Shown: positions 6,550-14,378 of the stretch, piece after piece
Layout: each line of letters begins with the position of its first letter
Position numbering within the stretch: position 1 is the stretch's first letter
Assembly (NCBI GenBank): GCA_043777755.1
Contig: JAYWHK010000220.1
Location: 1-22,281, forward strand
DNA from: CANHEE01 sp043777755
GTDB taxonomy: Bacteria; Bacteroidota; Bacteroidia; Chitinophagales; Saprospiraceae
Direction of reading: 5' to 3'
Length of the DNA stretch: 22,281 bases
Made by a program: the position numbers and the translations under genes
Notes under the pieces: model-generated
The model's database searches: none
What the model saw: only the letters and a program-made list of their open reading frames with translations
Told to the model about the DNA's origin: nothing

Positions 6550-8885
6550 TTGCTTGAAGGATTGTGTAGGGTCACACCGTCTAATGGATCACCTTGACTT
6601 GCATCTTTTCCTAAACCACGACGAGCAAAAACCTCCCATATCAAACATTCATTTTCTCCATTAAAATTCTTTTTATCTGCTGCCAAAATCGCATCACGAC
6701 CATCTTGAAAACCTGGGTTGCACGCCTGAATTTTCATTCCGTCAAAAACCAATTTGATGGCTTTATTATTTCCACCTTTTCCATGTAAAACATCTGGGTC
6801 AAAACCATATTTGTCACTCATTTTCCAATATAAATCCCAACACATAGATGCCCATACTTCACCCAAACGGTGTGTTCCAACGCCTGTTGTTTGGTCATAA
6901 GTGTTTGGATTAACGCTCATGTCCGTAGAGTAAGCACTTGAGCGAATACCAATACCTGTTGCTTTAGTACGATTAGCAAAGTTACCAACACCACGAGGTT
7001 TTTCTGGAGTGTCACCAGCTTTTGCTGTTGAAATCAAAGTCATAAAATCAGACCAACCTTCGCCCATATTTTCTTCATTGCTAAGACATTCAGATAGATT
7101 TGGACCGCCTGTCAAGCGATTAGAAATACCATGTCCATATTCATGTGCAATAATACCATTGTCAAAATCACCATCTACACTACCTGGTTTGACTTGAACA
7201 GCTGGCAATACAAAAGAAACTTTTACATTTCCTTTGGCAATTTCTTTTTTCAATAAATCACCATCACCACTTCCAAGAGAAACAACAGGAATCGTCACTT
7301 GACTTCCAGATGCACCAGCAGCCATTCCTGGCGCACTTGGGTCAAAATTGACAATAATGACACCAATTGCGCCTTTTTTTTGCGCTTTTAATGCTTTTGC
7401 ACCAAATTCACAGCCGCCTCTATCAATAACGGCTACTTTACCTTTCAAATCCATCGTAATGTTTCCACAACATTGTGTAGAATTTGAAGCATCTTTTGCT
7501 ATGATTAAGTCACCATCAACAGGAGTAGTCGTAATTTTTTTACCCCAATCTGTTGCTTCTGATGCTTCGTAAGTACCAGCAATACTTTGCGGTTCTAATA
7601 CTTTTAGGACACTCCCAGAAGAACTCCAAACATACATTTGCATACGAGGTTTTTGTCCGTCAGAAGGTGTTGCAAAGTTGGCATTGTTTGTTCCAGATCC
7701 GTCTTGTGCTTCTGCTTGCACAGCATCATTTTGACCAGTATTTGCACCACGACCATAGTTGTTTTGTTGAAATGAACCAGCTTTTTCGTTCATACCATAG
7801 ACATAAGCCAAATCGTGCATGAAGTTATTGACATAAAAAAGATTCGTCACCGCAGCGTTTGTAATGCTATCAGGCTCGGCAGTTGGAGAATACGGGAAAT
7901 CAAAATTTAGATTTGCGCCACCATTTGGCTCATCATTAATAGAAGCATTTTTATTGCCTTTGTCTTGGTAAGCATGAACGTTGTTTCCTCTTGTGATGGT
8001 GTAATTTGGTGCGCCAAAAATACCATCAGTATCGTGCCAACCAAAAGGCGTTGCCATAGAATCCAGCACTGGTTTCTGCAATAATGTTCTATTGCCATGT
8101 ATTGGACTTTCTACGGGATAAGCAAAAACATTGTAATTGCCTGTTTCGGCTACTCCTCCTGTTACTGGTAGCATTTCTACCTTTTTCTCTGTATTGTCCT
8201 TGCACTCCAAATAAAATTCTGCAACACGTACTGCATTGTGGTCGTGGAATTTACAGTGATTGGTCAGTGATTTTTTGTCTAATAAATCACCATTTTGAGC
8301 ATCAATGCGCACTGTCCAATAATCAGAACCACCTACGGCATCTAATGTAATATGGTATGCCAAACGAGCTTCCTCATTGTTGATGCGCTGATAAACCAAC
8401 TGAACAATAATGTCTTCGTAAGCAACAACACCTTTGTCATAAATCATCTTATGCTCAGGTTGGCTTGATTTACGCAACCAAGTTTCAGCATTGAGTTTGA
8501 GGTGTTGGCAAGCAAAGTTCAAGGCTTGTTCAGCACTGATTTTTGCTGTAGTTGTGTTCACTTTTTTAGCCAAATTAGGCATGAAGCGACAACCTGCATA
8601 AATCACTTCGTCATTGGGCATGATATTCACATTCAATACCGCATTGTGCAACTGAATACCAGCATGTTTTTGAATAAAATAAATGTGTGTAAGTGGATTA
8701 GCATCGTCGTCAGCGTAATTATCGCTTACGTACATATCGCTAAAATCACTTGGAGTGAGCTGCCATTTTGCAGTGGCATTTTCACTGACGTAACGCTTGG
8801 CTACGTCTAAATGATTGCTTTGTGCAACCATAAAAGTTAGGATTCCAAGTAAAAAAAACAAGGAGCTTGCAATTTTCTTAAGCAT
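6534..8885 (-). CDS. Secreted M36 (fungalysin-type) zinc metallopeptidase, catalytic part
   Basis: A preproprotein of 783 aa. Residues 1-21 form a Sec signal peptide (MLKKIASSLF start, cleavage near AQ). About 40-180 is the FTP/fungalysin propeptide (THIYFIQKHAGIQLHNAVLN), and the M36 peptidase domain begins near 270. A protease-associated (PA) domain is inserted at about 440-560 (KGKVAVIDRGGCEFGAKALK, GVIIVN). The zinc and catalytic motif HEYGH is at 581-585, with the likely third zinc ligand E609 in GEGWSD. Bacteroidota relatives are T9SS substrates carrying a C-terminal sorting domain. Here that domain lies in the next frame (5335-6549), and this ORF ends in 14 frame-specific residues at a TGA. 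The break needs one lost base between about 6537 and 6588. It may be a real mutation or a sequencing error. Confidence 0.9.
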   Translation of the reverse strand: MLKKIASSLFFLLGILTFMVAQSNHLDVAKRYVSENATAKWQLTPSDFSDMYVSDNYADDDANPLTHIYFIQKHAGIQLHNAVLNVNIMPNDEVIYAGCRFMPNLAKKVNTTTAKISAEQALNFACQHLKLNAETWLRKSSQPEHKMIYDKGVVAYEDIIVQLVYQRINNEEARLAYHITLDAVGGSDYWTVRIDAQNGDLLDKKSLTNHCKFHDHNAVRVAEFYLECKDNTEKKVEMLPVTGGVAETGNYNVFAYPVESPIHGNRTLLQKPVLDSMATPFGWHDTDGIFGAPNYTITRGNNVHAYQDKGNKNASINDEPNGGANLNFDFPYSPTAEPDSITNAAVTNLFYVNNFMHDLAYVYGMNEKAGSFQQNNYGRGANTGQNDAVQAEAQDGSGTNNANFATPSDGQKPRMQMYVWSSSGSVLKVLEPQSIAGTYEASEATDWGKKITTTPVDGDLIIAKDASNSTQCCGNITMDLKGKVAVIDRGGCEFGAKALKAQKKGAIGVIIVNFDPSAPGMAAGASGSQVTIPVVSLGSGDGDLLKKEIAKGNVKVSFVLPAVQVKPGSVDGDFDNGIIAHEYGHGISNRLTGGPNLSECLSNEENMGEGWSDFMTLISTAKAGDTPEKPRGVGNFANRTKATGIGIRSSAYSTDMSVNPNTYDQTTGVGTHRLGEVWASMCWDLYWKMSDKYGFDPDVLHGKGGNNKAIKLVFDGMKIQACNPGFQDGRDAILAADKKNFNGENECLIWEVFARRGLGKDASQGDPLDGVTLHNPSSNCQNV

Positions 8886-9020
8886 GGCAAAAAGTTTAGT
8901 TTATTAAATTAAAAAAATTTTATTGTATTTTAAAAATACCTTTGCAAAAACGTGATTTTTTTTGAGAAAAAAATATTTTTTATACAAAAAAATAAAATTT
9001 ATGTTTAAGTGTTTCAACTA

Positions 9021-9028
9021 CAAACCTA
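9021..9028 (-). promoter_or_regulatory. Possible -7 promoter element for the M36 protease gene
   Basis: The minus strand reads TAGGTTTG, matching TAnnTTTG, about 135 bp before the protease ATG. No -33 TTG is seen at standard spacing, so this is tentative. Confidence 0.35.
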
Positions 9029-9066
9029 AAAATGTAATACAAGGGATTTTAAAAAAAACGTAAATA

Positions 9067-9098
9067 TTTGATTGTTAGCTATTTAGGTAATACCTTTG
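9067..9098 (+). promoter_or_regulatory. Bacteroidota promoter for the cyclase-family gene
   Basis: TTTG (9067-9070), a 20-bp spacer and TACCTTTG (9091-9098) match the Bacteroidota consensus TTTG-N17-23-TAnnTTTG closely. The -7 box ends 49 nt before the ATG at 9148. This is the best promoter match in the window. Confidence 0.7.
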
Positions 9099-9147
9099 CG
9101 TAGTTTAACAAAAAAAATATACTCTAACGCATTTGATTTTACCCTTT

Positions 9148-9900
9148 ATGACTATTTTTTTTCAACATAAAAATGAATCTTACAAAGTTGATTTGACGAA
9201 AGGAATAGATATTTCGATTCCTATTCGCAATGGTTTTGACAATCCTAATTGTTTTTGGTCGCCAATGCCTTCGTTTGAAGCCGTCAGAGCTGGCGATTTC
9301 GTTGGCGATACGCAACAAGGCGGTGTCGTGAATTTTAAAAATATTCAACTCAATCCACACGGCAACGGAACACATACAGAATGTATTGGTCATATTGCGA
9401 AAGAAGTATTTACCATCAATCAATGTTTGAAAGAATTTCATTTTTTCTCAAAATTAGTAAGTGTTTTTTCTCAAAAAATGGACAATGGCGATAGGGTAAT
9501 TACCAAAGCGCAATTAGAAGAAGTACTCGACGAAAATACTTGTAAAGCATTGATTATCCGTACATTACCAAATGACGATTTTAAGAAAAGTACCAATTAT
9601 TCAGGTTCGAATCCGCCTTATTTGCACCATGAAGCGGTAGCGTATTTGGTGGAATGTGGCGTTGAACATCTTTTAGTGGATTTGCCTTCGGTGGATAGAG
9701 AACAGGACGAAGGTAAGTTGTTGGCACACAAGGCTTTCTGGCTTTATCCAGACAATATACGAAGCCAATGCAGTATTACAGAATTGGTTTATGTTCCAAA
9801 TCAAACCAAAGATGGTTTTTATTTTCTAAACATTCAAATTGCCTCGTTTGAGATGGACGCAAGTCCGAGTAAAATTCTACTTTTTGAACTTTATCAATAA
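9148..9900 (+). CDS. Cyclase/kynurenine-formamidase family metal hydrolase
   Basis: A 250-residue cytoplasmic protein of the PF04199 cyclase family, which includes KynB arylformamidases and polyketide cyclases. The family metal motif HxxGTHxD appears as H71-GNG-T75-H76-T-E78, followed by H82, so the usual Asp is replaced by Glu. The N-terminal strand GIDISIPIRNG and the segment VAYLVECGVEHLLVDLPSVDREQDEGK (about 168-194) also fit; the latter carries the conserved Leu-Val-Asp-x-Pro-Ser-Asp/Ser core. The ATG at 9148 is preferred to a TTG five codons earlier because the first residues are low in information and the promoter lies upstream. The substrate cannot be told from sequence. No tryptophan catabolic gene is adjacent, so formamidase activity is only one possibility. 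Confidence 0.8.
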   Translation: MTIFFQHKNESYKVDLTKGIDISIPIRNGFDNPNCFWSPMPSFEAVRAGDFVGDTQQGGVVNFKNIQLNPHGNGTHTECIGHIAKEVFTINQCLKEFHFFSKLVSVFSQKMDNGDRVITKAQLEEVLDENTCKALIIRTLPNDDFKKSTNYSGSNPPYLHHEAVAYLVECGVEHLLVDLPSVDREQDEGKLLAHKAFWLYPDNIRSQCSITELVYVPNQTKDGFYFLNIQIASFEMDASPSKILLFELYQ

Positions 9901-9939
9901 AATATTCCGAAACTGGATACATTCAAAACCTTTGTTACA

Positions 9940-9947
9940 TAATTTTG
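9940..9947 (+). promoter_or_regulatory. Possible -7 element for the carotenoid desaturase gene
   Basis: TAATTTTG matches TAnnTTTG, 19 nt before the ATG at 9967. A near-match, AACCTTTG (9927-9934), is an alternative. No clear -33 box is seen. The gene may also be read from the upstream cyclase promoter, since the gap is only 66 bp. Confidence 0.3.
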
Positions 9948-9966
9948 TTTTGAAAAAAAATAAAAA

Positions 9967-11433
9967 ATGAAAATAGCAATTATTGGTGCGGGTATCGCAG
10001 GTTTGGCAAGTGCAGTTCGTTTGGCAGCTGCTGGGAATGAAGTTGAAGTTTTTGATTTAAATGATTTTCCTGGTGGAAAATTAAGTGAATTTAGTTTGGG
10101 TGATTATCGTTTTGATTTTGGTCCTTCTCTGTTCACCATGCCGATGTATGTAGATGAATTATTTGAGATTTGTGGCGAAAATCCAAAGGAATACTTTGAT
10201 TATCAGCGACTTACTACCGTTTGTAATTATTTTTGGGACGACAAAACATCGCTTCGTGCTTTTGCAGACCATACAGCTTTTGCAAATGAAGTAGAAAAAA
10301 AATTAGGCGTAAAAGCTGATGTTATCCACAAAACATTACAGCGAAGTGAGGAAAAATACAACCTTACTGGAAAAATTTTTCTTGAAAACTCATTGCACCG
10401 CCTTAAAACTTGGATTGGTTTTGATGTACTTTGGTCAATGGTGAAAATTCCGACTTTAGGAATTTTCACAACCTTGAATAAAGAAAACCAACGCCTTACA
10501 AAAAATCCGAAATTGCTACAATTGCTCAATCGTTTTGCAACTTACAATGGCTCGAATCCTTATCAAACATCTGGAATCATGTCTATTATTCCACACTTTG
10601 AACATACAATTGGTGCTTTTATTCCTAAAAAAGGAATGTATGACATTACGAAAAGCATCTACGAATTGGCTTTGAGAAAAGGTGTAAAATTTCATTTCAA
10701 CAGTCGTGTTGAGGAGATTTTAGTAGAAAAAAAACAAGCAAATGGTGTGAGAATTGGTGAAAAAACAATGTTTTTTGATAAAATTGTTAGCAATTGCGAT
10801 GTTTTTTATACCTATAAAAAATTATTGCCAACACAACGTCAGCCTGAACGAATCCTAAATCAACCGAAATCTACTTCCGCACTGATATTTTACTGGGGCA
10901 TAAATCGTTCTTTTTCGGAATTGGATTTGCACAATATTTTTTTTAGTCAAAATTATAAAAATGAATTTGATGCGCTTGCCGAAGGCAACGTTAGCGATGA
11001 TGTTACGGTTTACGTGAACATCACCTCAAAATACGTAGCTGGCGAAGCACCAGAAGGCTGCGAAAATTGGTTTGTAATGGTCAATGTTCCGCACAATAGT
11101 GGTCAGGACTGGGAATCCATCATCGCTCGAACCCGACAAAATGTTATTGAAAAAACAAGCAAAACACTTGGTATTGATTTGGAAAAACACATTGTCGTAG
11201 AAGAAATTCTCGACCCAAGGACGATTGACAGCAAAACACATTCGCATTTGGGCGCATTGTACGGAAATAGCTCTAACAATATGATGGCTGCTTTTTTACG
11301 CCATGCAAATTTTTCTAATCATATAAAAAACCTTTATTTTTGTGGAGGAAGTGTTCATCCTGGCGGTGGAATACCGCTTTGCTTGCTTTCTGCAAAAATC
11401 GTTGCCGAAAATATTGCAGATGAAATCATCTAA
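9967..11433 (+). CDS. crtD: CrtI/CrtD-family carotenoid desaturase
   Basis: An FAD-dependent phytoene desaturase family oxidoreductase of 488 aa. The N-terminal dinucleotide-binding motif G7-A-G9-IA-G12 is followed by SAVRLAAAGNEVEVFD. The FPGGK and FDFGPSLFTMP segments and the C-terminal FAD motif YFCGGSVHPGGGIPLCLLSA (about 458-477) are typical of carotenoid desaturases. The SSNNMMAAFLRHANFS segment before that motif resembles Bacteroidota CrtD (1-hydroxycarotenoid 3,4-desaturase, myxol/saproxanthin-type pathways) more than CrtI. This is recalled family resemblance, so the subfamily is less sure than the family. No crtB, crtY or crtZ is in the window; the prenyl diphosphate synthase at 20025-21005 could supply the precursor. 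The start ATG follows an A-rich leader. Confidence 0.85.
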   Translation: MKIAIIGAGIAGLASAVRLAAAGNEVEVFDLNDFPGGKLSEFSLGDYRFDFGPSLFTMPMYVDELFEICGENPKEYFDYQRLTTVCNYFWDDKTSLRAFADHTAFANEVEKKLGVKADVIHKTLQRSEEKYNLTGKIFLENSLHRLKTWIGFDVLWSMVKIPTLGIFTTLNKENQRLTKNPKLLQLLNRFATYNGSNPYQTSGIMSIIPHFEHTIGAFIPKKGMYDITKSIYELALRKGVKFHFNSRVEEILVEKKQANGVRIGEKTMFFDKIVSNCDVFYTYKKLLPTQRQPERILNQPKSTSALIFYWGINRSFSELDLHNIFFSQNYKNEFDALAEGNVSDDVTVYVNITSKYVAGEAPEGCENWFVMVNVPHNSGQDWESIIARTRQNVIEKTSKTLGIDLEKHIVVEEILDPRTIDSKTHSHLGALYGNSSNNMMAAFLRHANFSNHIKNLYFCGGSVHPGGGIPLCLLSAKIVAENIADEII

Positions 11434-11509
11434 TTTTTTTATTGGAATGGAAGTTGTTTTAAAAAGAAGTGTACTTTTACACTTTTAAGAGCAAGAATTA
11501 AATATAAAG

Positions 11510-11992
11510 ATGAAAAATAAAGATATGTTTATCAAAAACGCTTATTATGAAGGCGGAAAAAAAGCAATGGATGAGTTTATCCAGAAGAATATTCAATATC
11601 CTGCATTAGCGTTGGAGCATAAAACAGAAGGAAAAGTTCATCTTTTTTTAGATATTGACAAAAAAGGTAAAGTCGTCAAAGCCAAATTGGTATCTGGCAT
11701 TGGAAATGGTTGCGATGACGAAGCAATTCGTGTCGTAAAACTCATGCAATGGCAAGTAGATAAGGTCAGAAATATGCACGTTATTTTTCATCAAAAATTA
11801 ACCATTAATTTTAGATTGCCTTCTGCAAAAGAACAAATTACAGCCGAAATAGAGCCAATTCCAAGCAACGAAGCAGCCAATCAACAAAATTTTACGGTAC
11901 AATACACTATTGTTGCTGAAAAGAAAAAAGATGAAGGGACTACCGCACCAGCTCCGTCAAAAAGTGATGTGGTATATAGCTATAGGATATAA
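11510..11992 (+). CDS. Free-standing TonB C-terminal-like domain protein
   Basis: A 160-residue protein whose residues about 15-104 match the TonB C-terminal fold: IQYPALALEHKTEGKVHLFL carries the typical Tyr-Pro, Gly and Val positions. It is followed by DIDKKGKVVKAKLVSGIGNG, then DDEAIRVVKLMQWQV and a final strand. The anchor helix and proline-rich linker of a true TonB are missing, and there is no signal peptide, so it cannot energise outer-membrane transport in the usual way. The tail (105-160) is low in complexity and shows no known domain. It lies 76 bp after the desaturase and may be its operon partner, although a weak promoter (TTG 11454, TACTTTTA 11472) precedes it. Its role is unknown. 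Confidence 0.75.
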   Translation: MKNKDMFIKNAYYEGGKKAMDEFIQKNIQYPALALEHKTEGKVHLFLDIDKKGKVVKAKLVSGIGNGCDDEAIRVVKLMQWQVDKVRNMHVIFHQKLTINFRLPSAKEQITAEIEPIPSNEAANQQNFTVQYTIVAEKKKDEGTTAPAPSKSDVVYSYRI

Positions 11993-12085
11993 ATTCTACT
12001 GTTTTTTAGTTCTTTAATGTTTGCTATTGTTTGCAATGGTTCTAACCAATTGAAAACCAACTTCCCAAGGAGTCGAGTATAAAAA

Positions 12086-12123
12086 ATAAGCCGAAATTTT
12101 GTGAAAACAAAATTTCGGCTTAT
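12086..12123. terminator. Bidirectional hairpin terminator with GAAA tetraloop
   Basis: A perfect 17-bp stem (ATAAGCCGAAATTTTGT, 12086-12102, with its reverse complement at 12107-12123) encloses a GAAA loop. The A-rich left flank gives a U-run on the minus strand, and the right flank is AT-rich. It sits between the 3' ends of the convergent TonB-C-like gene and the PorE-like gene, so it probably ends both transcripts. Confidence 0.85.
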
Positions 12124-12147
12124 AGAATAAATAAAATTTATATAAAA

Positions 12148-14298
12148 CTATTTTTTTGGCGCATTTGCCTTGATTATCTTATTGTACTCATCGTCATTGA
12201 TAGGTGTACCTGCTTTCTTTTCGTCTGCGCTACACTCCGACCATTTTTTAGCGGAGATAATCGTTCTTTCGATGTCTTTTTCAGCAGCACCACCAATGAT
12301 TTTGAACTCTGTACGACGGTTAAAACGGTGTTCTTCGTCTGTACAATCCTTCACGCCTTCCAAACAACGGTTCAAAACAACTGTTTCACCGTAACCTTTT
12401 GGCGACAAACGCTCACGAGGAATCGCCTGTTTCTCTACCAAATAACGAATCGCTGATTCAGCACGACGTTGTGATAATTTCATGTTTGACTCATTGCTAC
12501 TACGAACATCTGTATGCGAAGAAATCTCAATGATAACACTTGGATATTCTTTCATAATAACTGCCAAAGCATTCAAATCACCTTCTGCATCTGGTAAGAT
12601 TTTATCATCACCCAAATCATAATAAATGTTATTCATACGAATTGCGCCACCTTGCTTGATAACTTCTTTCGTCACGAATTTCAAGAATTTAGGGTCAGCA
12701 GGACGAGCTTTTAATACGATATTTTTTTCAATAGTAGTTGTTTTTTTCAAACCAACTGTATTAAAATAAGTTGTATCAGGAATAAAACCATCTTTTGAGG
12801 TAATCACCATGTATGACTTGTCAAAAGCCAACGGATTGTCGTAGTTGTTACCTGTTGCGTTATTTTTATTGTCTGTTTTGCCAAGGCGATTGTCCGTCAT
12901 TTCAATCACTTGAATAGACGTACCAAGCAAAGGCTTTTTGTTTTTGTCCAAAACATTAGCCAATAAGTTCACCTTGTATTCTTCCATCGTTGCAATCCAA
13001 ATGTCTTCGCAACAAGTCGCTGGAAAACCTTTGATTTTGCCATTGCCAACACGGTTTGAAGCCAATAAAGCATTGCCTTTTGCATCTGTACTGAAACAAA
13101 TATCATCTTGTGCTGAATTGTAACCTTTACCTACATTTGTTGGTTTTGACCAACCTGTTCCGTCCCAAGAAGAAACAAATACATCAAATCCACCAAAACC
13201 AGCGTGTCCCGTAGAGCTGAAATACAATTTTCCATCTTTGTAAAAAGGTGTGTATTCTTCGCCTACAGTATTGATGACATCGCCTAAGTTCACAGGATAT
13301 TCATACGTATCATCTGTTTTTTTAGTAGCATAAAAAATATCTGTTGCCCCTTTTGTACCTTCCATATCAGAAGTGAAAAACATTACTTCTTTTCCAAAAA
13401 GTTCGCCAACAGAAGGGTGCATTACTTTTCCATTGATGCCTTTGATTTCCAAAGGAGATGCCCAACCATTTCCTGATTTGACGCTCATAAATGCTTTCGA
13501 AGAAGTAACTTCTTGACCTTGAACTTCCGCACGTGTGAAATACATACGATTTCCACTTGGAGAAAAAGAAACATAAGAAGTGTGTGTTGCTTCTCTATTC
13601 ACAACTTGGTCTAATGCTTTTCCGTTGGTATAAACACCTTTTCCGTCATTGTTTGCAGACATGATGTTTCCAAAATAATCTGTTTTTTTACCATCTAAAA
13701 CAACAACGCCACTTTGACGGTCAGAAACATAGTACAATTCGCCTTGTTTGCTCATCGAAGGAGAAAAATCCTTTGAAGGACAATTTACATCATTGCCAGC
13801 ATTTTCTACTTTCAACAATTCTGCTTGAGTAGAAGTCTTTGCCATTCTGGCACCTTCTAATTCCGTTACTGCCAATTTTTTGACGATTGGGTCAGTGGCA
13901 GTCATGGTCAATTTTTCCAAAATAGCGATGGCTTCATCGTATTTTTCCTGCATTTTTTTGACACGAGCCAACTTAAACGGTACATCAGAATAGTCATTTG
14001 TATCGTCTTTGTCTTTTTCGTCTTTCTTTTGTACTTTTGATAAAAACATTTCTGCTTTTGCATAATCACGCAAAGCATAGTGACAAAGCGCAATACGGTA
14101 ATCCAAATAAATACTTTTTGGATCATCTTCTCTTGCTTTTTCGTACCAATTTAGAGCTTCTACATAATCTTTTTTAACAGCGAACTGCTCATCGGCAGTT
14201 TCGATCATTTGCGCAAAAGTATGACGACCACTCAAAGGTTGCGCACTCGCTGACAAAGCGCATACATATATAATGGCTAAAAAGAATAATTTTTTCAT
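12148..14298 (-). CDS. PorE-like periplasmic protein: TPR, PD40 propeller, OmpA-C domain
   Basis: A 716-aa exported protein. Residues 1-19 form the signal peptide (MKKLFFLAIIYVCALSASAQ). About 27-135 are TPR units, and about 165-430 form a PD40/WD40-like beta-propeller (ATHTSYVSFSPSGNRMYFTR, EEYTPFYKDGKLYFSSTGHA). About 440-530 is a carboxypeptidase-regulatory-like beta domain, and 553-670 is OmpA-C. Peptidoglycan-binding residues D597 and R612 (HTD; LSQRRAES) keep the 15-residue spacing of OmpA. The domain order equals that of PorE of Porphyromonas gingivalis, which links T9SS to peptidoglycan. A lysine-rich tail (671-716) follows. It is downstream of a PorP/SprF gene (80-bp gap), the usual pair. 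Whether it is the core T9SS subunit or a paralogue serving one substrate cannot be decided. Confidence 0.85.
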   Translation of the reverse strand: MKKLFFLAIIYVCALSASAQPLSGRHTFAQMIETADEQFAVKKDYVEALNWYEKAREDDPKSIYLDYRIALCHYALRDYAKAEMFLSKVQKKDEKDKDDTNDYSDVPFKLARVKKMQEKYDEAIAILEKLTMTATDPIVKKLAVTELEGARMAKTSTQAELLKVENAGNDVNCPSKDFSPSMSKQGELYYVSDRQSGVVVLDGKKTDYFGNIMSANNDGKGVYTNGKALDQVVNREATHTSYVSFSPSGNRMYFTRAEVQGQEVTSSKAFMSVKSGNGWASPLEIKGINGKVMHPSVGELFGKEVMFFTSDMEGTKGATDIFYATKKTDDTYEYPVNLGDVINTVGEEYTPFYKDGKLYFSSTGHAGFGGFDVFVSSWDGTGWSKPTNVGKGYNSAQDDICFSTDAKGNALLASNRVGNGKIKGFPATCCEDIWIATMEEYKVNLLANVLDKNKKPLLGTSIQVIEMTDNRLGKTDNKNNATGNNYDNPLAFDKSYMVITSKDGFIPDTTYFNTVGLKKTTTIEKNIVLKARPADPKFLKFVTKEVIKQGGAIRMNNIYYDLGDDKILPDAEGDLNALAVIMKEYPSVIIEISSHTDVRSSNESNMKLSQRRAESAIRYLVEKQAIPRERLSPKGYGETVVLNRCLEGVKDCTDEEHRFNRRTEFKIIGGAAEKDIERTIISAKKWSECSADEKKAGTPINDDEYNKIIKANAPKK

Positions 14299-14339
14299 AT
14301 TTCTATTTTAAGAATAATATTTTAGTTGTTTTAAGTTGT

Positions 14340-14357
14340 GGTTTTCTTCGTAAAACC
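14340..14357. repeat. Small intergenic hairpin between porP-like and porE-like genes
   Basis: GGTTTT-CTTCGT-AAAACC is an inverted repeat in the 80-bp gap. It has no U-run on the transcribed strand, so it is unlikely to be a terminator. It could affect mRNA stability or the ratio between the two products. Confidence 0.35.
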
Positions 14358-14378
14358 AAAAAATTGCTGTACTTGATT

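Noticed and set aside
6537..6588. Programmed -1 ribosomal frameshift in the M36 gene
   Set aside because: No X-XXY-YYZ slippery heptamer is visible in the overlap; mutation or sequencing error explains it more simply.
11993..12085. Possible small RNA or tRNA-like sequence before the 12086 terminator (GGTTCTAACC)
   Set aside because: No cloverleaf or anticodon arm can be folded; it is more likely the 3' untranslated end of the TonB-C-like gene.
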